A stretch of DNA of 64,000 nt from Desulfobacteraceae bacterium (GCA_013791935.1 VMSV01000150.1:1-64000); one strand, 5' to 3'; positions 20,272 through 32,045 are shown, numbered from the stretch's first letter. The notes: generated from the sequence alone by a model not told the origin. A program made the numbers and translations.

Positions 20272-20295
20272 GCCTACTCTCCTAAATAATATATC

Positions 20296-21195
20296 CTATT
20301 GATTATCTTCTTCAAAATCGTTTAAATTTTCAGTCTCTTCCGTATCATCTTCGTCTTCGGAGACTTTTGAGCGTTTGATCAGTTCAACAATCGGTCCATC
20401 TGTTCCATTGGAGATGATTTTTCTCTCCCCAGGTTTCAGGTTTGCAGTATCCAGCGCAGCCACCGGGCTTTCTATTTCAGTTTTATCCATGTCCGCTTGG
20501 CGTTTTTCTTCATACCGCTGGCGGCCTTCTATGCAGGCATCTGAAATTCTTGATGAAATCAGTCGGATGGATCTTATGGCATCATCGTTTCCGGGTATCG
20601 CGAAATCCACCTCTTCAGGATCACAGTTGGTATCCACAATGGCAATAATAGGAATATGCAGTCGGTGAGCCTCTTTAACCGCAATATCTTCGTGTTTGGG
20701 ATCCACAATAAAAATGGCCCCGGGAAGATGATTCATCAAGCGAATCCCACCCAGGTTGTCGTCCAGTTTCACGCGTTCTTTCCCCAACTTCAATCGTTCC
20801 TTTTTAGGAAAAAGCTCAATCGTTCCATCATTTTCGATGGTGTTGAGATAATTCAGACGGTCGATGCTCTTTTTGATGGTTTGAAAATTCGTGAGCATCC
20901 CGCCCAACCATCGGTTGTGGATATAATACATTTCACTTTTGTTGGCTTCTTCGTAAACCGCTTCTCTGGCCTGTTTTTTCGTTCCCACAAATAACACAGA
21001 CTTGCCTTTTGATGTTACGTCAACGATAAAATCATAGGCTGTTTTAAACATTCGAACGGTTTTCTGAAGGTCAATAATGTAGATGCCGTTCCTGGCCCCG
21101 AAAATATAGGGTTTCATTTTGGGATTCCAGCGTTTTGTCTGATGACCAAAGTGAACCCCCGCTTCCAACAGTTCTTTCATGGTAATGTAAGCCAT
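20296..21195 (-). CDS. rpsB: 30S ribosomal protein S2
   Basis: [41 protein letters not shown]. Confidence 0.96.
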   Translation of the reverse strand: MAYITMKELLEAGVHFGHQTKRWNPKMKPYIFGARNGIYIIDLQKTVRMFKTAYDFIVDVTSKGKSVLFVGTKKQAREAVYEEANKSEMYYIHNRWLGGMLTNFQTIKKSIDRLNYLNTIENDGTIELFPKKERLKLGKERVKLDDNLGGIRLMNHLPGAIFIVDPKHEDIAVKEAHRLHIPIIAIVDTNCDPEEVDFAIPGNDDAIRSIRLISSRISDACIEGRQRYEEKRQADMDKTEIESPVAALDTANLKPGERKIISNGTDGPIVELIKRSKVSEDEDDTEETENLNDFEEDNQ

Positions 21196-21394
21196 TCTAT
21201 CTCCCTTTCAGTTGGTTTTTTCCTTCGCCCAATTCTTCCCCGCACCTTACTTTTCATGGCTTTCGACTTGATGGTTTCAAGACAATGAAAAGCACCAGGG
21301 AGCAGGTCCTTGGACGTGTGAATTAATAAATCGAAGTTTTGTAACAAATTTCCTATTTTACCGCAACAGCTTTTTGGGCAATCATTTTTCTTTT

Positions 21395-22321
21395 TTATGC
21401 AACGGATGATGCCTTTCGTGTTTTCTGCATTTTGACCGCCCGATGGTTCCCGCCGTAGTCCTTGGAAAAAGCAACCGAATCATAGACGCTTGCTTCTGCG
21501 GCAATCCGTTCCATTCCAGCTTTCTGATCATGCCCCATTTCCAGGATCAGATAGCCCCCCGGCTTTAAGAATCGATGGGCAGAGAGGGTGATCTGCCTCA
21601 AGCAGTCCAGACCGTCCGGCCCTCCATCAAGGGCGGAGAGGGGTTCATATTGAAAAATTTCCGGCTGAAGCAAGGCAATGGTTTTGGTTGGAATATAGGG
21701 TGGATTGGCCAAAATCATATCAAACATGGGCCCTGTTTTAAATGCGGATAGCCAGTCTCCGGCCAGAAAATGGACGCGATTTTCGAACCCGTGCTTTGCT
21801 GCATTTTGTTTTGCCGTTTTCAAGGCTTCAACCGATCGATCCACGGCAAAATACTCATGACCCGGTCTTTCGGACGCCAGGGATAGGATGATTGCACCGG
21901 TTCCTGTTCCAAGATCCACTATTTTACAGGCCTTTCCATTTTCTGCAGACGGAGACAATTCCGGTAGACAGGATAGGCTCGCTTCAATAAGACACTCCGT
22001 TTCAGGACGGGGGATCAGGGTGTGGGGGGTCACTTGAAGTTCCAGGGACCAGAATTCCCTCAAGCCCAGAATATAGGCCACGGGTTCACGCCGGATTCTT
22101 CTGCGAATCAGGGCTTTGAATTGACTGAGCTCTTCTTCGGTCAAAGGCTGGTCATACCGGAGATAAAGGTCAATTCTTCTTAAGCTCAACACATGGGCAA
22201 GGAATATTTCTGCGGTGGATCTGGGGCTGTCGATATTGTGCGTTTTAAAGTAGCCTGTAGTCCAGGTAATAAGCTCTATGATGGTCCATTTATTTTTTGG
22301 CGGTTGAAGCGGGGTCTGCAT
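21395..22321 (-). CDS. prmC: Peptide chain release factor N5-glutamine methyltransferase
   Basis: [11 protein letters not shown]...[19 protein letters not shown]...[11 protein letters not shown]; overlaps prfA. Confidence 0.93.
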   Translation of the reverse strand: MQTPLQPPKNKWTIIELITWTTGYFKTHNIDSPRSTAEIFLAHVLSLRRIDLYLRYDQPLTEEELSQFKALIRRRIRREPVAYILGLREFWSLELQVTPHTLIPRPETECLIEASLSCLPELSPSAENGKACKIVDLGTGTGAIILSLASERPGHEYFAVDRSVEALKTAKQNAAKHGFENRVHFLAGDWLSAFKTGPMFDMILANPPYIPTKTIALLQPEIFQYEPLSALDGGPDGLDCLRQITLSAHRFLKPGGYLILEMGHDQKAGMERIAAEASVYDSVAFSKDYGGNHRAVKMQKTRKASSVA

Positions 22322-23375
22322 TTTTCATGGCCTGGGCCTGATAGAAAGTGGTTAGTTCTTCAACAACCTCGTCAAGATCGCCCTGAAGCACATCTTCCAG
22401 TCTGTAGAGTGTCAGTCCAATGCGGTGATCGGTCACCCTCCCCTGGGGAAAATTGTAAGTTCTTATTCGCTCGCTTCTGTCTCCGCTGCCTACCTGATTC
22501 TTTCTCTGTTCCGAACGTTTGTCGTCGTGCTCTTTTTGCATGATATTCAGCAGGCGGGCTTTCAGAACTTTCATGGCCTTGGCCTTATTTTTCCACTGGG
22601 ATTTTTCATCCTGGCAGGTGACCACAAGACCTGTAGGCAAATGGGTGATTCGTACAGCGGAATCGGTGGTATTGACATGTTGGCCGCCCGACCCCGTGGA
22701 GCGATATACATCAATTCTTAGTTCGGAAGGGTCCACATGGACTTCGACATCCTCAGCTTCAGGTAAAACAGCAACCGTAACCGCAGAGGTATGAATACGT
22801 CCCTGGGCTTCTGTGGTGGGAACTCTTTGCACCCGGTGGGTGCCGCTTTCATATTTGAAAGTGCTGAAAACGGCCTTGCCTGAAATCATGGCAATGATTT
22901 CTTTCAATCCACCTGAACCGGTTGGGTGATGGGACAGAATTTCAACCTTCCATCCCTTATTTTCCGCATACCGGCTGTACATGCGAAACAGATCTCCACT
23001 GAAAAGCGCCGCTTCCTCCCCTCCGGTTCCAGCCCTGATCTCGAGAATGACATTTTTGTCATCATTGGGGTCCTTGGGCATGAGAAGCTTTTTCAGCTCT
23101 GCTTCGAACGATTCCTTCCTGGCCGAAAGAGAGGAGACTTCATCCTTGGCCAGGCTTTTTATTTCATGATCACTGTCGGATAACAGAGCCATGCTTTCTT
23201 CCAGGTTTCCCAGAATGGCCTTATAGGATCTATAAACAGAAATAACCTTATTCAGGTCGGCATGTTCTCTGGCATAAGCCTGGTATTTCTGAATATCTTT
23301 AACAACTGCCGGATCACTGAGAAGACTCTCCAACTCAACGAACCTGACTTCAACGCCTTCTAATTTTTCAAGCAT
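22290..23375 (-). CDS. prfA: Peptide chain release factor 1
   Basis: [27 protein letters not shown]...[24 protein letters not shown]...[25 protein letters not shown]. Confidence 0.96.
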   Translation of the reverse strand: MLEKLEGVEVRFVELESLLSDPAVVKDIQKYQAYAREHADLNKVISVYRSYKAILGNLEESMALLSDSDHEIKSLAKDEVSSLSARKESFEAELKKLLMPKDPNDDKNVILEIRAGTGGEEAALFSGDLFRMYSRYAENKGWKVEILSHHPTGSGGLKEIIAMISGKAVFSTFKYESGTHRVQRVPTTEAQGRIHTSAVTVAVLPEAEDVEVHVDPSELRIDVYRSTGSGGQHVNTTDSAVRITHLPTGLVVTCQDEKSQWKNKAKAMKVLKARLLNIMQKEHDDKRSEQRKNQVGSGDRSERIRTYNFPQGRVTDHRIGLTLYRLEDVLQGDLDEVVEELTTFYQAQAMKNADPASTAKK

Positions 23376-23390
23376 GGCGATTAGCGGCTT

Positions 23391-23597
23391 TTATTCCTGT
23401 AACTTCGCATATTTCTTTCTGAATCTTTCGATTCGACCTGCTGTATCCACAAGTTTCTGTTTACCGGTGAAAAACGGATGGCATTTTGAGCAGATTTCAA
23501 CCTTGATTCCGGATTTTATGGACCCAACCTCAAGGGCATTGCCACACGCACATTCAATGGTGGTCTCTTTACGTTCAGGATGTATATTTGCTTTCAT
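23391..23597 (-). CDS. rpmE: 50S ribosomal protein L31 (Cys-containing form)
   Basis: [63 protein letters not shown]. Confidence 0.95.
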   Translation of the reverse strand: MKANIHPERKETTIECACGNALEVGSIKSGIKVEICSKCHPFFTGKQKLVDTAGRIERFRKKYAKLQE

Positions 23598-23639
23598 ATC
23601 TTATACTTATTACCCCCTACCTGTTTCTTTTTTAATTAA

Positions 23640-24887
23640 TCATGAATTCATGGATTTCATAAACGCAGCATTATCCTTTGTTCCGTGCATTTTTTCAAGT
23701 AAAAATTCTAAGCTGTCCACAGAATTTAACGAGGATAATAATTTTCTTAGGATCCAGATACGATTTAATACATCGCTCTTGAGCAACAGCTCTTCTTTTC
23801 TGGTTCCGGATTTGTTGATGTCGATGGCGGGGAAAATCCGCTTGTCGGCCAGCCGCCTGTCCAGCGCGATTTCCATGTTGCCCGTGCCCTTGAATTCTTC
23901 AAAAATCACTTCATCCATTCGGCTTCCCGTATCAATTAGGGCTGTTGCAATAATGGTGAGGCTTCCTCCCTCTTCAATATTCCTTGCGGCACCGAAAAAC
24001 CTTTTGGGTCTTTGAAGTGCGTTTGAGTCCACACCACCGGATAGGATTTTGCCACTGGGGGGAATCACCGAGTTATAGGCCCTGGCAAGCCGTGTGATGC
24101 TGTCCAGGAGAATCACCACATGTTTTTTATGTTCCACCAGCCGTTTTGCTTTTTCGATGACCATTTCCGCCACCTGAACATGTCTTTCCGCAGGCTCATC
24201 AAAAGTTGAACTGATCACTTCCGCATTAACGGAACGCGCCATGTCCGTAACTTCCTCAGGGCGCTCATCAATGAGCAGCACAAAAGGAACCACGTCCTTG
24301 TGACTGGCAATGATGCTGTTGGCGATGTTCTGCAGAAGCATGGTTTTACCGGTACGCGGCGGAGATACAATGAGCCCCCTCTGGCCAAATCCGATGGGGG
24401 TTATCAAGTCCATGATACGGGTTGAGTAATTATTCTTGTCCGTTTCAAGGGAAATTTTTACGTTGGGATAAATGGGGGTCAGGTTATCAAAGAGGATCTT
24501 ATCCCTGGCGACCTCCGGATCCTCATAATTCACCGCTTCCACCTTCAGAAGGGCAAAATACCTTTCCGTTTCTTTGGGTTGGCGGATCTGGCCGGAAACC
24601 GTATCCCCCGTCCTTAAATTAAACCGCCTGATCTGGGAGGGTGAAACGTAAATGTCATCCGGTCCCGGCAAGTAATTATAGGAAGGGGACCTTAAAAAAC
24701 CGAATCCGTCCGGCAGGATTTCAAGGGTTCCTTCACCATAGATCAAACCGTTTTTTTCGATTTGAGCTTGAAGCAGGGCGAAGATCAATTCCTGTTTCCT
24801 CATACCCGCTGCCCTGTCTATCTTATACTCCTTGGCAAGCTCATTCAATTCGCTGATTTTCATGTCTTTCAGTTCAACAATATTCAT
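23640..24887 (-). CDS. rho: Transcription termination factor Rho
   Basis: [27 protein letters not shown]...[16 protein letters not shown]...[12 protein letters not shown]. Confidence 0.96.
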   Translation of the reverse strand: MNIVELKDMKISELNELAKEYKIDRAAGMRKQELIFALLQAQIEKNGLIYGEGTLEILPDGFGFLRSPSYNYLPGPDDIYVSPSQIRRFNLRTGDTVSGQIRQPKETERYFALLKVEAVNYEDPEVARDKILFDNLTPIYPNVKISLETDKNNYSTRIMDLITPIGFGQRGLIVSPPRTGKTMLLQNIANSIIASHKDVVPFVLLIDERPEEVTDMARSVNAEVISSTFDEPAERHVQVAEMVIEKAKRLVEHKKHVVILLDSITRLARAYNSVIPPSGKILSGGVDSNALQRPKRFFGAARNIEEGGSLTIIATALIDTGSRMDEVIFEEFKGTGNMEIALDRRLADKRIFPAIDINKSGTRKEELLLKSDVLNRIWILRKLLSSLNSVDSLEFLLEKMHGTKDNAAFMKSMNS

Positions 24888-25454
24888 TAAAACTCACCTC
24901 ATTGATTAAATTATATCTATATATTTTTTGCTTGGATTTCATTGTGCGGAAGGGAGCGGAAACATCGCACTCCTCCCGAAGAGAACAAGGGAAAGGACCG
25001 TCGCCAAGGGGAAAAATATTCCCGGGCCTTTAACGAGTACCCAATTTTTCATCCACAAAAAAACACCACTTAAAAGTGTAAATCAGGATCCATGATGATT
25101 AGTAATGGAGGATTATGATGTTTTTGAATTGTTTCAGCAGATCATTTAAATAAAGGTAATTAGCTCCTATCGGCGGGCATTTCTTTTATTGCCTACTAAA
25201 ATAATGAATTATAATGCTTGTGTCAAGCGCTTTTGAAATATTTTTGCGCTGGTGCCGTCAGAAATTCAAGCCATGGATCAAATAAACCTTTTATGGTAAC
25301 CGATGAAGGAATTTCCCAATGACCGTTTTTCCCTTTTTTCTCATCTATCGGTTAATTGGATGTATCCTTTAGAATATATTGCTATATTGTGGGATAAGGG
25401 TTACACATAGAGTCCATTCATCTTCTTGTTTTAATAGAATAAAGGAAGCAGATC

Positions 25455-26828
25455 ATGCAATTTTTTAAGGACGGTATTCTACCCGGAGGAGAAGGCGTTT
25501 ATCTTGTGGGAGGATGCGTTCGGGACATCCTGTTGGGATTCAAACCGGTTGATTTCGACATTGTTGTGGCGAACAGGAATCCGGAATCCTTTGCCGGTGA
25601 GATGGCTGAGAAAATGGGCACCCGGGTGATTTGTCTTGGGAAAAACAACCACCGGATATTTCGAACCATGGGGGAAAATGGTTGTTTTGACATTTCCACC
25701 GTGTTCGGTGGCCACATCCATCATGACTTATTGAATAGGGATTATACTTTAAATGCAATTGCTTATGACCTTACTTCTCAAGAATATGTTGATGTAACGG
25801 GTGGCTTGAGTGACTTGAATCAGAAAATTGTAAGGAAGGTTTCGGATAATATTTTCATTCAAGACCCGGTAAGACTGTTACGAGGGTTCAGAATAGCCGC
25901 CGGCTGCGGCTTTGTTATCGAGCCTGAAACCAGAAGACTCATCCAAAGGGATTGCACTTTGCTTCAATCCTCCGCAAGTGAAAGAATCAAGGCAGAATGG
26001 TTTAAACTATTGACCTATTCCAACAGCTTCCCCCATCTTTCGGCCATGGAGCAAACCGGTCTGCTGTTTGAACTCTTTCCGGAGCTTAAACCTCTTAAGG
26101 ATTGCGTGCAAAACAGGCACCATGCTTTTAATGTGCTGGATCATACCCTTTTTGCTTATGAGGCCCTTGAGACACTAATCCATGAGGCCCTTCCCGGCAT
26201 GAAAAATGATTTTCTATCCGGCCATTTTACCGGCGATCAAAAAGCCTTATTGAAATTCACGATGCTTCTCCATGACGTGGGAAAGCCCTCAACAAAATCC
26301 ATCCACAAGAATGGAACCATCCATTTTTACGGGCACGCCTCAAAAGGAGCCGACCTCACCCTGGGTATCACTGCCAGGTTGAGAGCCTCCAACCGGGAAA
26401 AAGACTATATCTATGAAGTGGTTCGCCATCATAACCGGCCTTTGAATTTATTTATTTTGCATAAAAAGAACAACCTTCTGCCCAAAAACATTACGCGGTT
26501 TTTTATGGACTGCGGCAAGTTTGTTCCGGATCTTCTGATTCATAGCCTGGCAGATCATCGGGGCAAAGGGATATTGGACACGGATGAATTTGAATCTTTT
26601 GTGTTTAAACTACTTCAGCTCTATTTTGTGAATTTCAAATCAAGGCAAACCCAACCTTCTCCGATTCGCGGAAACGACCTTATGGAAATATTCAACCTTT
26701 CCCCGTCACCTTTATTTAAGTTCTTATTAAATAGAGTGGAGGAAGCCTGGCTCTCCGGTGAGATCAAAGATAAGGGCCAGGCTGTGGATCTGATTAAAAA
26801 CCTCCTGGTCAATGAAAATTCTGTCTAA
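25455..26828 (+). CDS. tRNA nucleotidyltransferase/poly(A) polymerase family protein with HD domain
   Basis: VYLVGGCVRDILLGFKPVDFDIVV...LNRDYTLNAIAYDL...DPVRLLRGFRIAAG...LLHDVGKPSTKS. Confidence 0.9.
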   Translation: MQFFKDGILPGGEGVYLVGGCVRDILLGFKPVDFDIVVANRNPESFAGEMAEKMGTRVICLGKNNHRIFRTMGENGCFDISTVFGGHIHHDLLNRDYTLNAIAYDLTSQEYVDVTGGLSDLNQKIVRKVSDNIFIQDPVRLLRGFRIAAGCGFVIEPETRRLIQRDCTLLQSSASERIKAEWFKLLTYSNSFPHLSAMEQTGLLFELFPELKPLKDCVQNRHHAFNVLDHTLFAYEALETLIHEALPGMKNDFLSGHFTGDQKALLKFTMLLHDVGKPSTKSIHKNGTIHFYGHASKGADLTLGITARLRASNREKDYIYEVVRHHNRPLNLFILHKKNNLLPKNITRFFMDCGKFVPDLLIHSLADHRGKGILDTDEFESFVFKLLQLYFVNFKSRQTQPSPIRGNDLMEIFNLSPSPLFKFLLNRVEEAWLSGEIKDKGQAVDLIKNLLVNENSV

Positions 26829-27031
26829 AAGCAGAATTTTTTATCTGAAATTCATTTTCCCTGCATGGCTTCAATCCATGATTTGTAACGAACGAATCCT
26901 TGACATTATCATTTCAATTTAATAGTTAAGCTACTTTCGATGACCCCTCGAGAAATCGATTTTTTATTTTTTTGACCTTAAAATATTAAACCAAATAAGA
27001 AATCCATCATAAAAAAAAGGAGAATTTTTAA

Positions 27032-27706
27032 ATGAACATTTTATTTTTCGGGCCGAACGGCAGCGGCAAAGGCACCCAGGGAGCTATCCTAAAAGGCAAA
27101 TACAACCTTCCCCATGTTGAATCAGGGGCTATTTTCAGGGAGAACATATCCAAAGGCACTTCTCTGGGCGCACAGGCCAAGGCATATATTGACAAAGGAG
27201 ATCTGGTTCCTGATGAAATCACCATCCCCATGATCCTGGATCGCCTGCAACAAGAGGATTGTAAAAAAGGATGGCTTCTGGACGGATTCCCCAGAAACCG
27301 GAACCAGGCCGTCAAACTCCAGGAATCTTTAACCAAAGCCGGACTCGCCCTGAACATCGTCGTGGAAATCCTTCTGGATCGTGAACTGGCCAAAAACAGA
27401 ATCATGGGTAGAAGACTCTGTGTGAACGACAATAACCATCCGAATAATATCTACATTGACGCCATCAAACCCAATGGGGACAAATGCAGGGTATGTGACG
27501 GTGATCTTAAAACCCGCTCGGATGATCAGGATGAGGACGCCATCAACAAACGTCATGCCATTTATTACGACTCGGAAACCGGGACCCTTGCATCCGCGTA
27601 TTATTTCAGAGACCTTGCTAAAAATGAAGGTAAAATAAAATATATTACCCTGGATGGAACGCCCGGCGTTAAGGATGTGACCAACGAATTGGTTTCCAAA
27701 CTTTAA
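27032..27706 (+). CDS. adk: Adenylate kinase, metal-binding LID type
   Basis: MNILFFGPNGSGKGTQGAILKGKYNLPHVESGAIFRENI...DGFPRNRNQA; LID has C-X5-H-X15-C-X2-C. Confidence 0.88.
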   Translation: MNILFFGPNGSGKGTQGAILKGKYNLPHVESGAIFRENISKGTSLGAQAKAYIDKGDLVPDEITIPMILDRLQQEDCKKGWLLDGFPRNRNQAVKLQESLTKAGLALNIVVEILLDRELAKNRIMGRRLCVNDNNHPNNIYIDAIKPNGDKCRVCDGDLKTRSDDQDEDAINKRHAIYYDSETGTLASAYYFRDLAKNEGKIKYITLDGTPGVKDVTNELVSKL

Positions 27707-27857
27707 TCGCAGGTTCTTCACTGTCCACATTTTTGCAGTCCAAAACATTTTGTTTGCAAATTGATAACGGTTGGGTTATATAGGCGCACTATTTTAAAGT
27801 AATTAAATAACCATTTGACATTACTACAATGTTGATGTGAAGAAAGGGGCGAGGTTT

Positions 27858-28064
27858 TTGAAAGAAATTCAGGTAAAGGTCCTTGATAACGACCTGGAAA
27901 AGGCCATGCGGATTTTAAAGAAGAAAATTCAGAATGACGGCCTTTTCAAAAGACTAAAACTAAAAAAGAGCTATGAAAAGCCAAGTGAATTCAAGCGAAG
28001 AAAACAACGTGAGGCCTTAAGACGTCAGCGAATAACAGCTTCAAGAAGCAAGTTCAAACATTAA
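27858..28064 (+). CDS. rpsU: 30S ribosomal protein S21 (probable TTG start; track gives 27837)
   Basis: LKEIQVKVLDNDLEKAMRILKKKIQNDGLFKRLKLKKSYEKPSEFKRRKQREALRR; AGGGGCGAGG just upstream of TTG. Confidence 0.9.
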   Translation: MKEIQVKVLDNDLEKAMRILKKKIQNDGLFKRLKLKKSYEKPSEFKRRKQREALRRQRITASRSKFKH

Positions 28065-28090
28065 TGTTTTTTTTCGTTAATTTCATGATA

Positions 28091-28125
28091 ACCCGGCAAG
28101 AATTTTCATTCTTGCCGGGTTTTTT
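28091..28125 (+). terminator. Rho-independent terminator after rpsU
   Basis: 13-bp perfect stem ACCCGGCAAGAAT-TTTC-ATTCTTGCCGGGT followed by T tract. Confidence 0.92.
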
Positions 28126-28131
28126 CTCCCT

Positions 28132-29436
28132 ATGCAGGCAAAAATAGATTACCAGGCGTGCCTGGACGAAATGTTCGGTTTGGCAAGATTCGGGATCGTT
28201 CTTGGCTTGGATACCATTCGGAAAATTCTCTCTGAAATCGGCAATCCCCAGGAAGCCTATTCCTGTATTCATATTGCCGGAACCAACGGAAAAGGGTCCA
28301 TTGCCTCGTCCTTATCCACCATCCTCCTGATGGCCGGGTATAAGGTCGGCCTGTATACCTCCCCTCACCTGGTTCGATTCAATGAAAGAATCTGCATCAA
28401 CAACATCCCCATATCGGATGAAGAAGTGGTGGAAAGCTATCTTGAGGTGAAGAACGCAGACACCGGGCCTCGAAAAGCGACTTTTTTTGAGATCACCACA
28501 GCCATGGCCCTCTTAAAATTCAAAAAGAGCAAGGTGGACTGGGCCATCATTGAAACAGGCATGGGAGGCAAACTGGACGCCACCAATGTGCTGTTCCCCA
28601 AGGTGAGCATCATTTCAAACATTTCCTTGGAGCATCAGGACTACCTTGGCAAAACCATCGCCAAAATCGCCGGGGAAAAAGCAGGCATCATCAAACCGAA
28701 GGTACCGGTGGTTACAGGGGTCAATCAGAAATCCGCCGTTGCCATCTTGGAAAAGGTTGCAAAAGAAAATCATGCCCCCCTATATCGTTTGGGAGAGGCC
28801 TTTCACATCCGCCGGAACAGAAATCAAACCTTTAATTATAATGGTTTAGACCAAAAGGCTGAACATCTGAAAACCAGCCTCGCCGGAAAACATCAGGCGG
28901 ATAATGCAGCCCTGGTCTTGGCTGCTTGTGAAGTGTTAAGCCGCGAAGGCGTGCGAATACCTTTTGAAACCATTCGAAACGGCATAGAAAACAACCAATG
29001 GCCTGGAAGGCTTGAAGTCGTTTCCCGAAATCCCCTTGTAATCCTTGACGGGGCGCACAACCTGGCCGCAGCAAAGTTATTGGGCCGATATTTATGCGAA
29101 CTTCCCGGGCATCCGGATTTAACACTTGTGATAGGAATTCTGGATGACAAACCCTATGAAGCTATGCTAAGAGAGCTCTTGCCGGTTTGTAAAAAGGTGA
29201 TCCTCACCAGTCCGAAAATCGATCGGGCCTTGCCGGTTGAAAAATTGCTCCCGGTTGCAGAGAAACTGCATGGTAAAATTGAAATGATTAAGGATGTCGA
29301 AGAAGCGGTTTACCATGCCATGGATCAAGCAACAGCTGAGGAAGCGGTTTGCATCGCCGGATCATTATACGTGGTGGGAGAAGCCAAGCAAGCCTTGGAA
29401 AAAAGAGGGACCCCAGCGTTTAAATTGAAAACCTGA
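28132..29436 (+). CDS. folC: Folylpolyglutamate synthase/dihydrofolate synthase
   Basis: IHIAGTNGKGSIASSLSTILLMAGYKVGLYTSPHLVRFNERI...WAIIETGMGGKLDATN...LDGAHNLAAAKLL. Confidence 0.93.
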   Translation: MQAKIDYQACLDEMFGLARFGIVLGLDTIRKILSEIGNPQEAYSCIHIAGTNGKGSIASSLSTILLMAGYKVGLYTSPHLVRFNERICINNIPISDEEVVESYLEVKNADTGPRKATFFEITTAMALLKFKKSKVDWAIIETGMGGKLDATNVLFPKVSIISNISLEHQDYLGKTIAKIAGEKAGIIKPKVPVVTGVNQKSAVAILEKVAKENHAPLYRLGEAFHIRRNRNQTFNYNGLDQKAEHLKTSLAGKHQADNAALVLAACEVLSREGVRIPFETIRNGIENNQWPGRLEVVSRNPLVILDGAHNLAAAKLLGRYLCELPGHPDLTLVIGILDDKPYEAMLRELLPVCKKVILTSPKIDRALPVEKLLPVAEKLHGKIEMIKDVEEAVYHAMDQATAEEAVCIAGSLYVVGEAKQALEKRGTPAFKLKT

Positions 29437-29445
29437 AACATTTAT

Positions 29446-29521
29446 GCGCCCGTAGCCCAGGGGATAGGGCGTCAGCCTCCGGAGCTGGAGATCGCAGGTT
29501 CGAATCCTGCCGGGCGCACCA
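29446..29521 (+). tRNA. tRNA-Arg (anticodon CCG), CCA encoded
   Basis: GCGCCCG...CGGGCGC acceptor, GCCC/GGGC D arm, TCAGC-CTCCGGA-GCTGG anticodon arm, GCAGGTTCGAATCCTGC T arm, then ACCA. Confidence 0.96.
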
Positions 29522-29532
29522 TCCAACTCATC

Positions 29533-29565
29533 AAGGACTTAAAACAATTTTTAAGTCCTTTTTTT
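29533..29565 (+). terminator. Rho-independent terminator after tRNA-Arg
   Basis: AAGGACTTAAAA-CAAT-TTTTAAGTCCTT then TTTTT. Confidence 0.88.
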
Positions 29566-29710
29566 ATTGATAAAACCCCCCATGTTCCAGTACCCAACGT
29601 CTGCGTTGTAATCGCAAGCATTGATTCAAAGGCAGAAACAACGACATCATCTTGACGATTTTCGTTTTGCGTGTTTTGTCGAAGGCAGCCGATAAAACAA
29701 ATCCATTGAG

Positions 29711-29735
29711 GATTTCATTAATAATTAATGAAATC
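29711..29735. promoter_or_regulatory. 25-bp palindrome upstream of the MCP gene
   Basis: GATTTCATTAA-TAA-TTAATGAAATC, 11-bp perfect arms. Confidence 0.5.
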
Positions 29736-29844
29736 AATAAATTTGTCGATAAACTCAGATATGTTGAAGATGAAGTTGCACTTCTTATTGGAGCTACCTG
29801 AAATTTACATGGGATTGAAGATCAACACCTTTTAATTTGGATGC

Positions 29845-31299
29845 ATGGAGGAATCAACAATGAATAAAATGAAACTTGACGTGAAACTAATCGGCAGCTT
29901 TCTCTTCGTGGGAGTTATCATATTAATTGTTGGCTCCATCGGTTGGCACGGTCTTCGTTCCCAAAGCGAATCCTTCAACCAAATGAATTACTTGGAACAT
30001 ATCAACGTTCAAATACTGCAACGGGAGATCGATCATCTCAATTGGGCGAGCAAAGTAGGACGATTCCAAAGCGATGAAAACTTGAAAGAATTGAGTGTTG
30101 AAAAAGACCCGCATAAGTGTGCTTTCGGGAAATGGTATTTCAGCGAAGACAGACTCAAAGCGGAAAACAATGTTCCGGAAATCAAAGAGTTGCTTCTTAA
30201 AATTGAAGGCCCCCATAGCAGCCTCCATAAATCAGCAATAGATTTGGAAGAAATACTTCAGAAAGGCAAGGAATTTCACCAGGAAGCCACTCAGTATTAT
30301 AGGACCGAAACCTCCCGGCATTTAGCAGACGTTCAGGGCCTCCTGAAAGAAATCAGGCCGATCGTGGATGAACATGTTGAACTCCAATTAATGGCCAGCC
30401 AGGTTCAGTCCCGCCAAACAACAATGCTCTCCTTGATCTTCATGGTGGCAGGGACCCTTCTTGCTGTGATTATGGGTATCTTTATTAGCCGATCCATTAC
30501 AAAACCCATTCATCGCGTGGTTTCCGGTTTAACTGAAGGAGCCGAACAACTGGCTTCCGCATCAGGACAGATATCTTCATCAAGCCAGTCTTTGGCGGAA
30601 GGGGCATCCGAGCAAGCGTCTTCCATTCAGGAAACCTCTGCATCACTTGAAGAGATGTCATCCATGACCAAACAGAATGCCGATCATTCATCCCAGGCCG
30701 ATAACCTGATGAAAGAAGCAAAGCAGGTGGTTTCAACCGCAAACGAATCCATGGGCCAATTGATCAACTCCATGGATGATATTTCAAAGTCAAGCGAAGA
30801 GATCTCAAAAATCATAAAGACCATCGATGAGATCGCATTCCAGACGAATCTACTGGCATTGAACGCTGCGGTCGAGGCAGCCCGGGCCGGTGAATCCGGA
30901 GCAGGATTTGCCGTGGTGGCCGATGAAGTTCGAAATCTTGCCATGAGGGCTTCGGATGCGGCCAAAAATACAGCAAACCTGATCGCGGGCACCGTCAAAA
31001 AGGTGAAAGACGGATCACAACTGGTGGCCCTAACCAACGAAGCATTCAGTGGCGTAGCCAGGAGCACCTTGAGGGTCGGAAACCTTGTAGAAGAAATTGC
31101 GGCTGCCTCGAATGAGCAGTCCCAGGGCATCGTTGAGATCAGCAATGCAGTGGCTGAGATGGACAAGGTGGTTCAGCAGAATGCCGCCAGTGCCGAAGAA
31201 TCGGCATCAGCCTCTGAACAAATGAATGCTCAGGCAGAACAAATGAAGCAGTATGTGGAAGAACTGGCAATGGTGATCGGAACCACTGGAAAAGGGTAA
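29845..31299 (+). CDS. Methyl-accepting chemotaxis protein with CZB-like extracytoplasmic region
   Basis: Two TM segments flanking [15 protein letters not shown]...[10 protein letters not shown]...[17 protein letters not shown] hairpin [38 protein letters not shown]. Confidence 0.93.
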   Translation: MEESTMNKMKLDVKLIGSFLFVGVIILIVGSIGWHGLRSQSESFNQMNYLEHINVQILQREIDHLNWASKVGRFQSDENLKELSVEKDPHKCAFGKWYFSEDRLKAENNVPEIKELLLKIEGPHSSLHKSAIDLEEILQKGKEFHQEATQYYRTETSRHLADVQGLLKEIRPIVDEHVELQLMASQVQSRQTTMLSLIFMVAGTLLAVIMGIFISRSITKPIHRVVSGLTEGAEQLASASGQISSSSQSLAEGASEQASSIQETSASLEEMSSMTKQNADHSSQADNLMKEAKQVVSTANESMGQLINSMDDISKSSEEISKIIKTIDEIAFQTNLLALNAAVEAARAGESGAGFAVVADEVRNLAMRASDAAKNTANLIAGTVKKVKDGSQLVALTNEAFSGVARSTLRVGNLVEEIAAASNEQSQGIVEISNAVAEMDKVVQQNAASAEESASASEQMNAQAEQMKQYVEELAMVIGTTGKG

Positions 31300-31416
31300 T
31301 TCTGGCCGAATCTTCATGTCCCCCGGGGGGGGATCAAAATAATTTGCCCGTCTGTTTGGGATATGCCTGTTTTTTTTGGATCATGGACTTTAACATTTTC
31401 TTAAGAAAAAATACTT

Positions 31417-32022
31417 TCACGAACAAAGCCGGTGCACGAATATCGTCACCAACACGGCCAGAAACTCAAATTCAAGAAAGCATGTGGCGTTACGATCAAA
31501 AAGGAGGGTTGCCCTGACGGGGAATTCATCATCCCGTTCATAAAAAATCAACTGAACGGGGATGTGGGGCAGCAACTCAAAAATGAGGCTGACGCTGCCC
31601 ATACCCGCCTCTCCACCCACTCGGCCCCCGGCTCTTTCCGCAATAGCCAAGAGCTCCGGCACACGGCCTTCAAACCGCTTGACGACGGGATGTTCCAAGG
31701 CACTGGCCGAATACCCGCCTTGTTTAAACAGGGGGCCTGCAAGCGTGGCAAAAGTCACAAATTGGCCTGCGGCCTTTGCCTTGCACGCCTGCTTCAAATA
31801 ATGGATCAAACCACTGCCGATGGACTCATAAAATTTCTGGCCATCTGCCCGACGAACTCCCTGACTGGACACTTTGTAGATAAACCCCATGAAAGGAATT
31901 TCCGCTTCTGCCCAGGCATTGAATACCAGCTCCAGTTCCGCACATGACCCGGCAATGTCGATTTTTGCCAGGTCCTTTAGCAAGTCCCGGTAGATCTTTT
32001 TATATCCTTCTTCCTGTTCCAT
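31417..32022 (-). CDS. DUF3786-like protein
   Basis: Family resemblance (IPFMGFIYKVSSQG..., IPVQLIFYERDDEFPVRATLLFDRNATCFLEFEFLAVL). Confidence 0.6.
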   Translation of the reverse strand: MEQEEGYKKIYRDLLKDLAKIDIAGSCAELELVFNAWAEAEIPFMGFIYKVSSQGVRRADGQKFYESIGSGLIHYLKQACKAKAAGQFVTFATLAGPLFKQGGYSASALEHPVVKRFEGRVPELLAIAERAGGRVGGEAGMGSVSLIFELLPHIPVQLIFYERDDEFPVRATLLFDRNATCFLEFEFLAVLVTIFVHRLCS

Positions 32023-32045
32023 TGCTCCTTTTCAGCAAATATATT

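Noticed and set aside
21196-21394. Possible structured r-protein leader upstream of rpsB (CTTTTCATTG...CCATGAAAAG)
   Set aside because: Weak complementarity only and no match to a leader motif I can identify with confidence.
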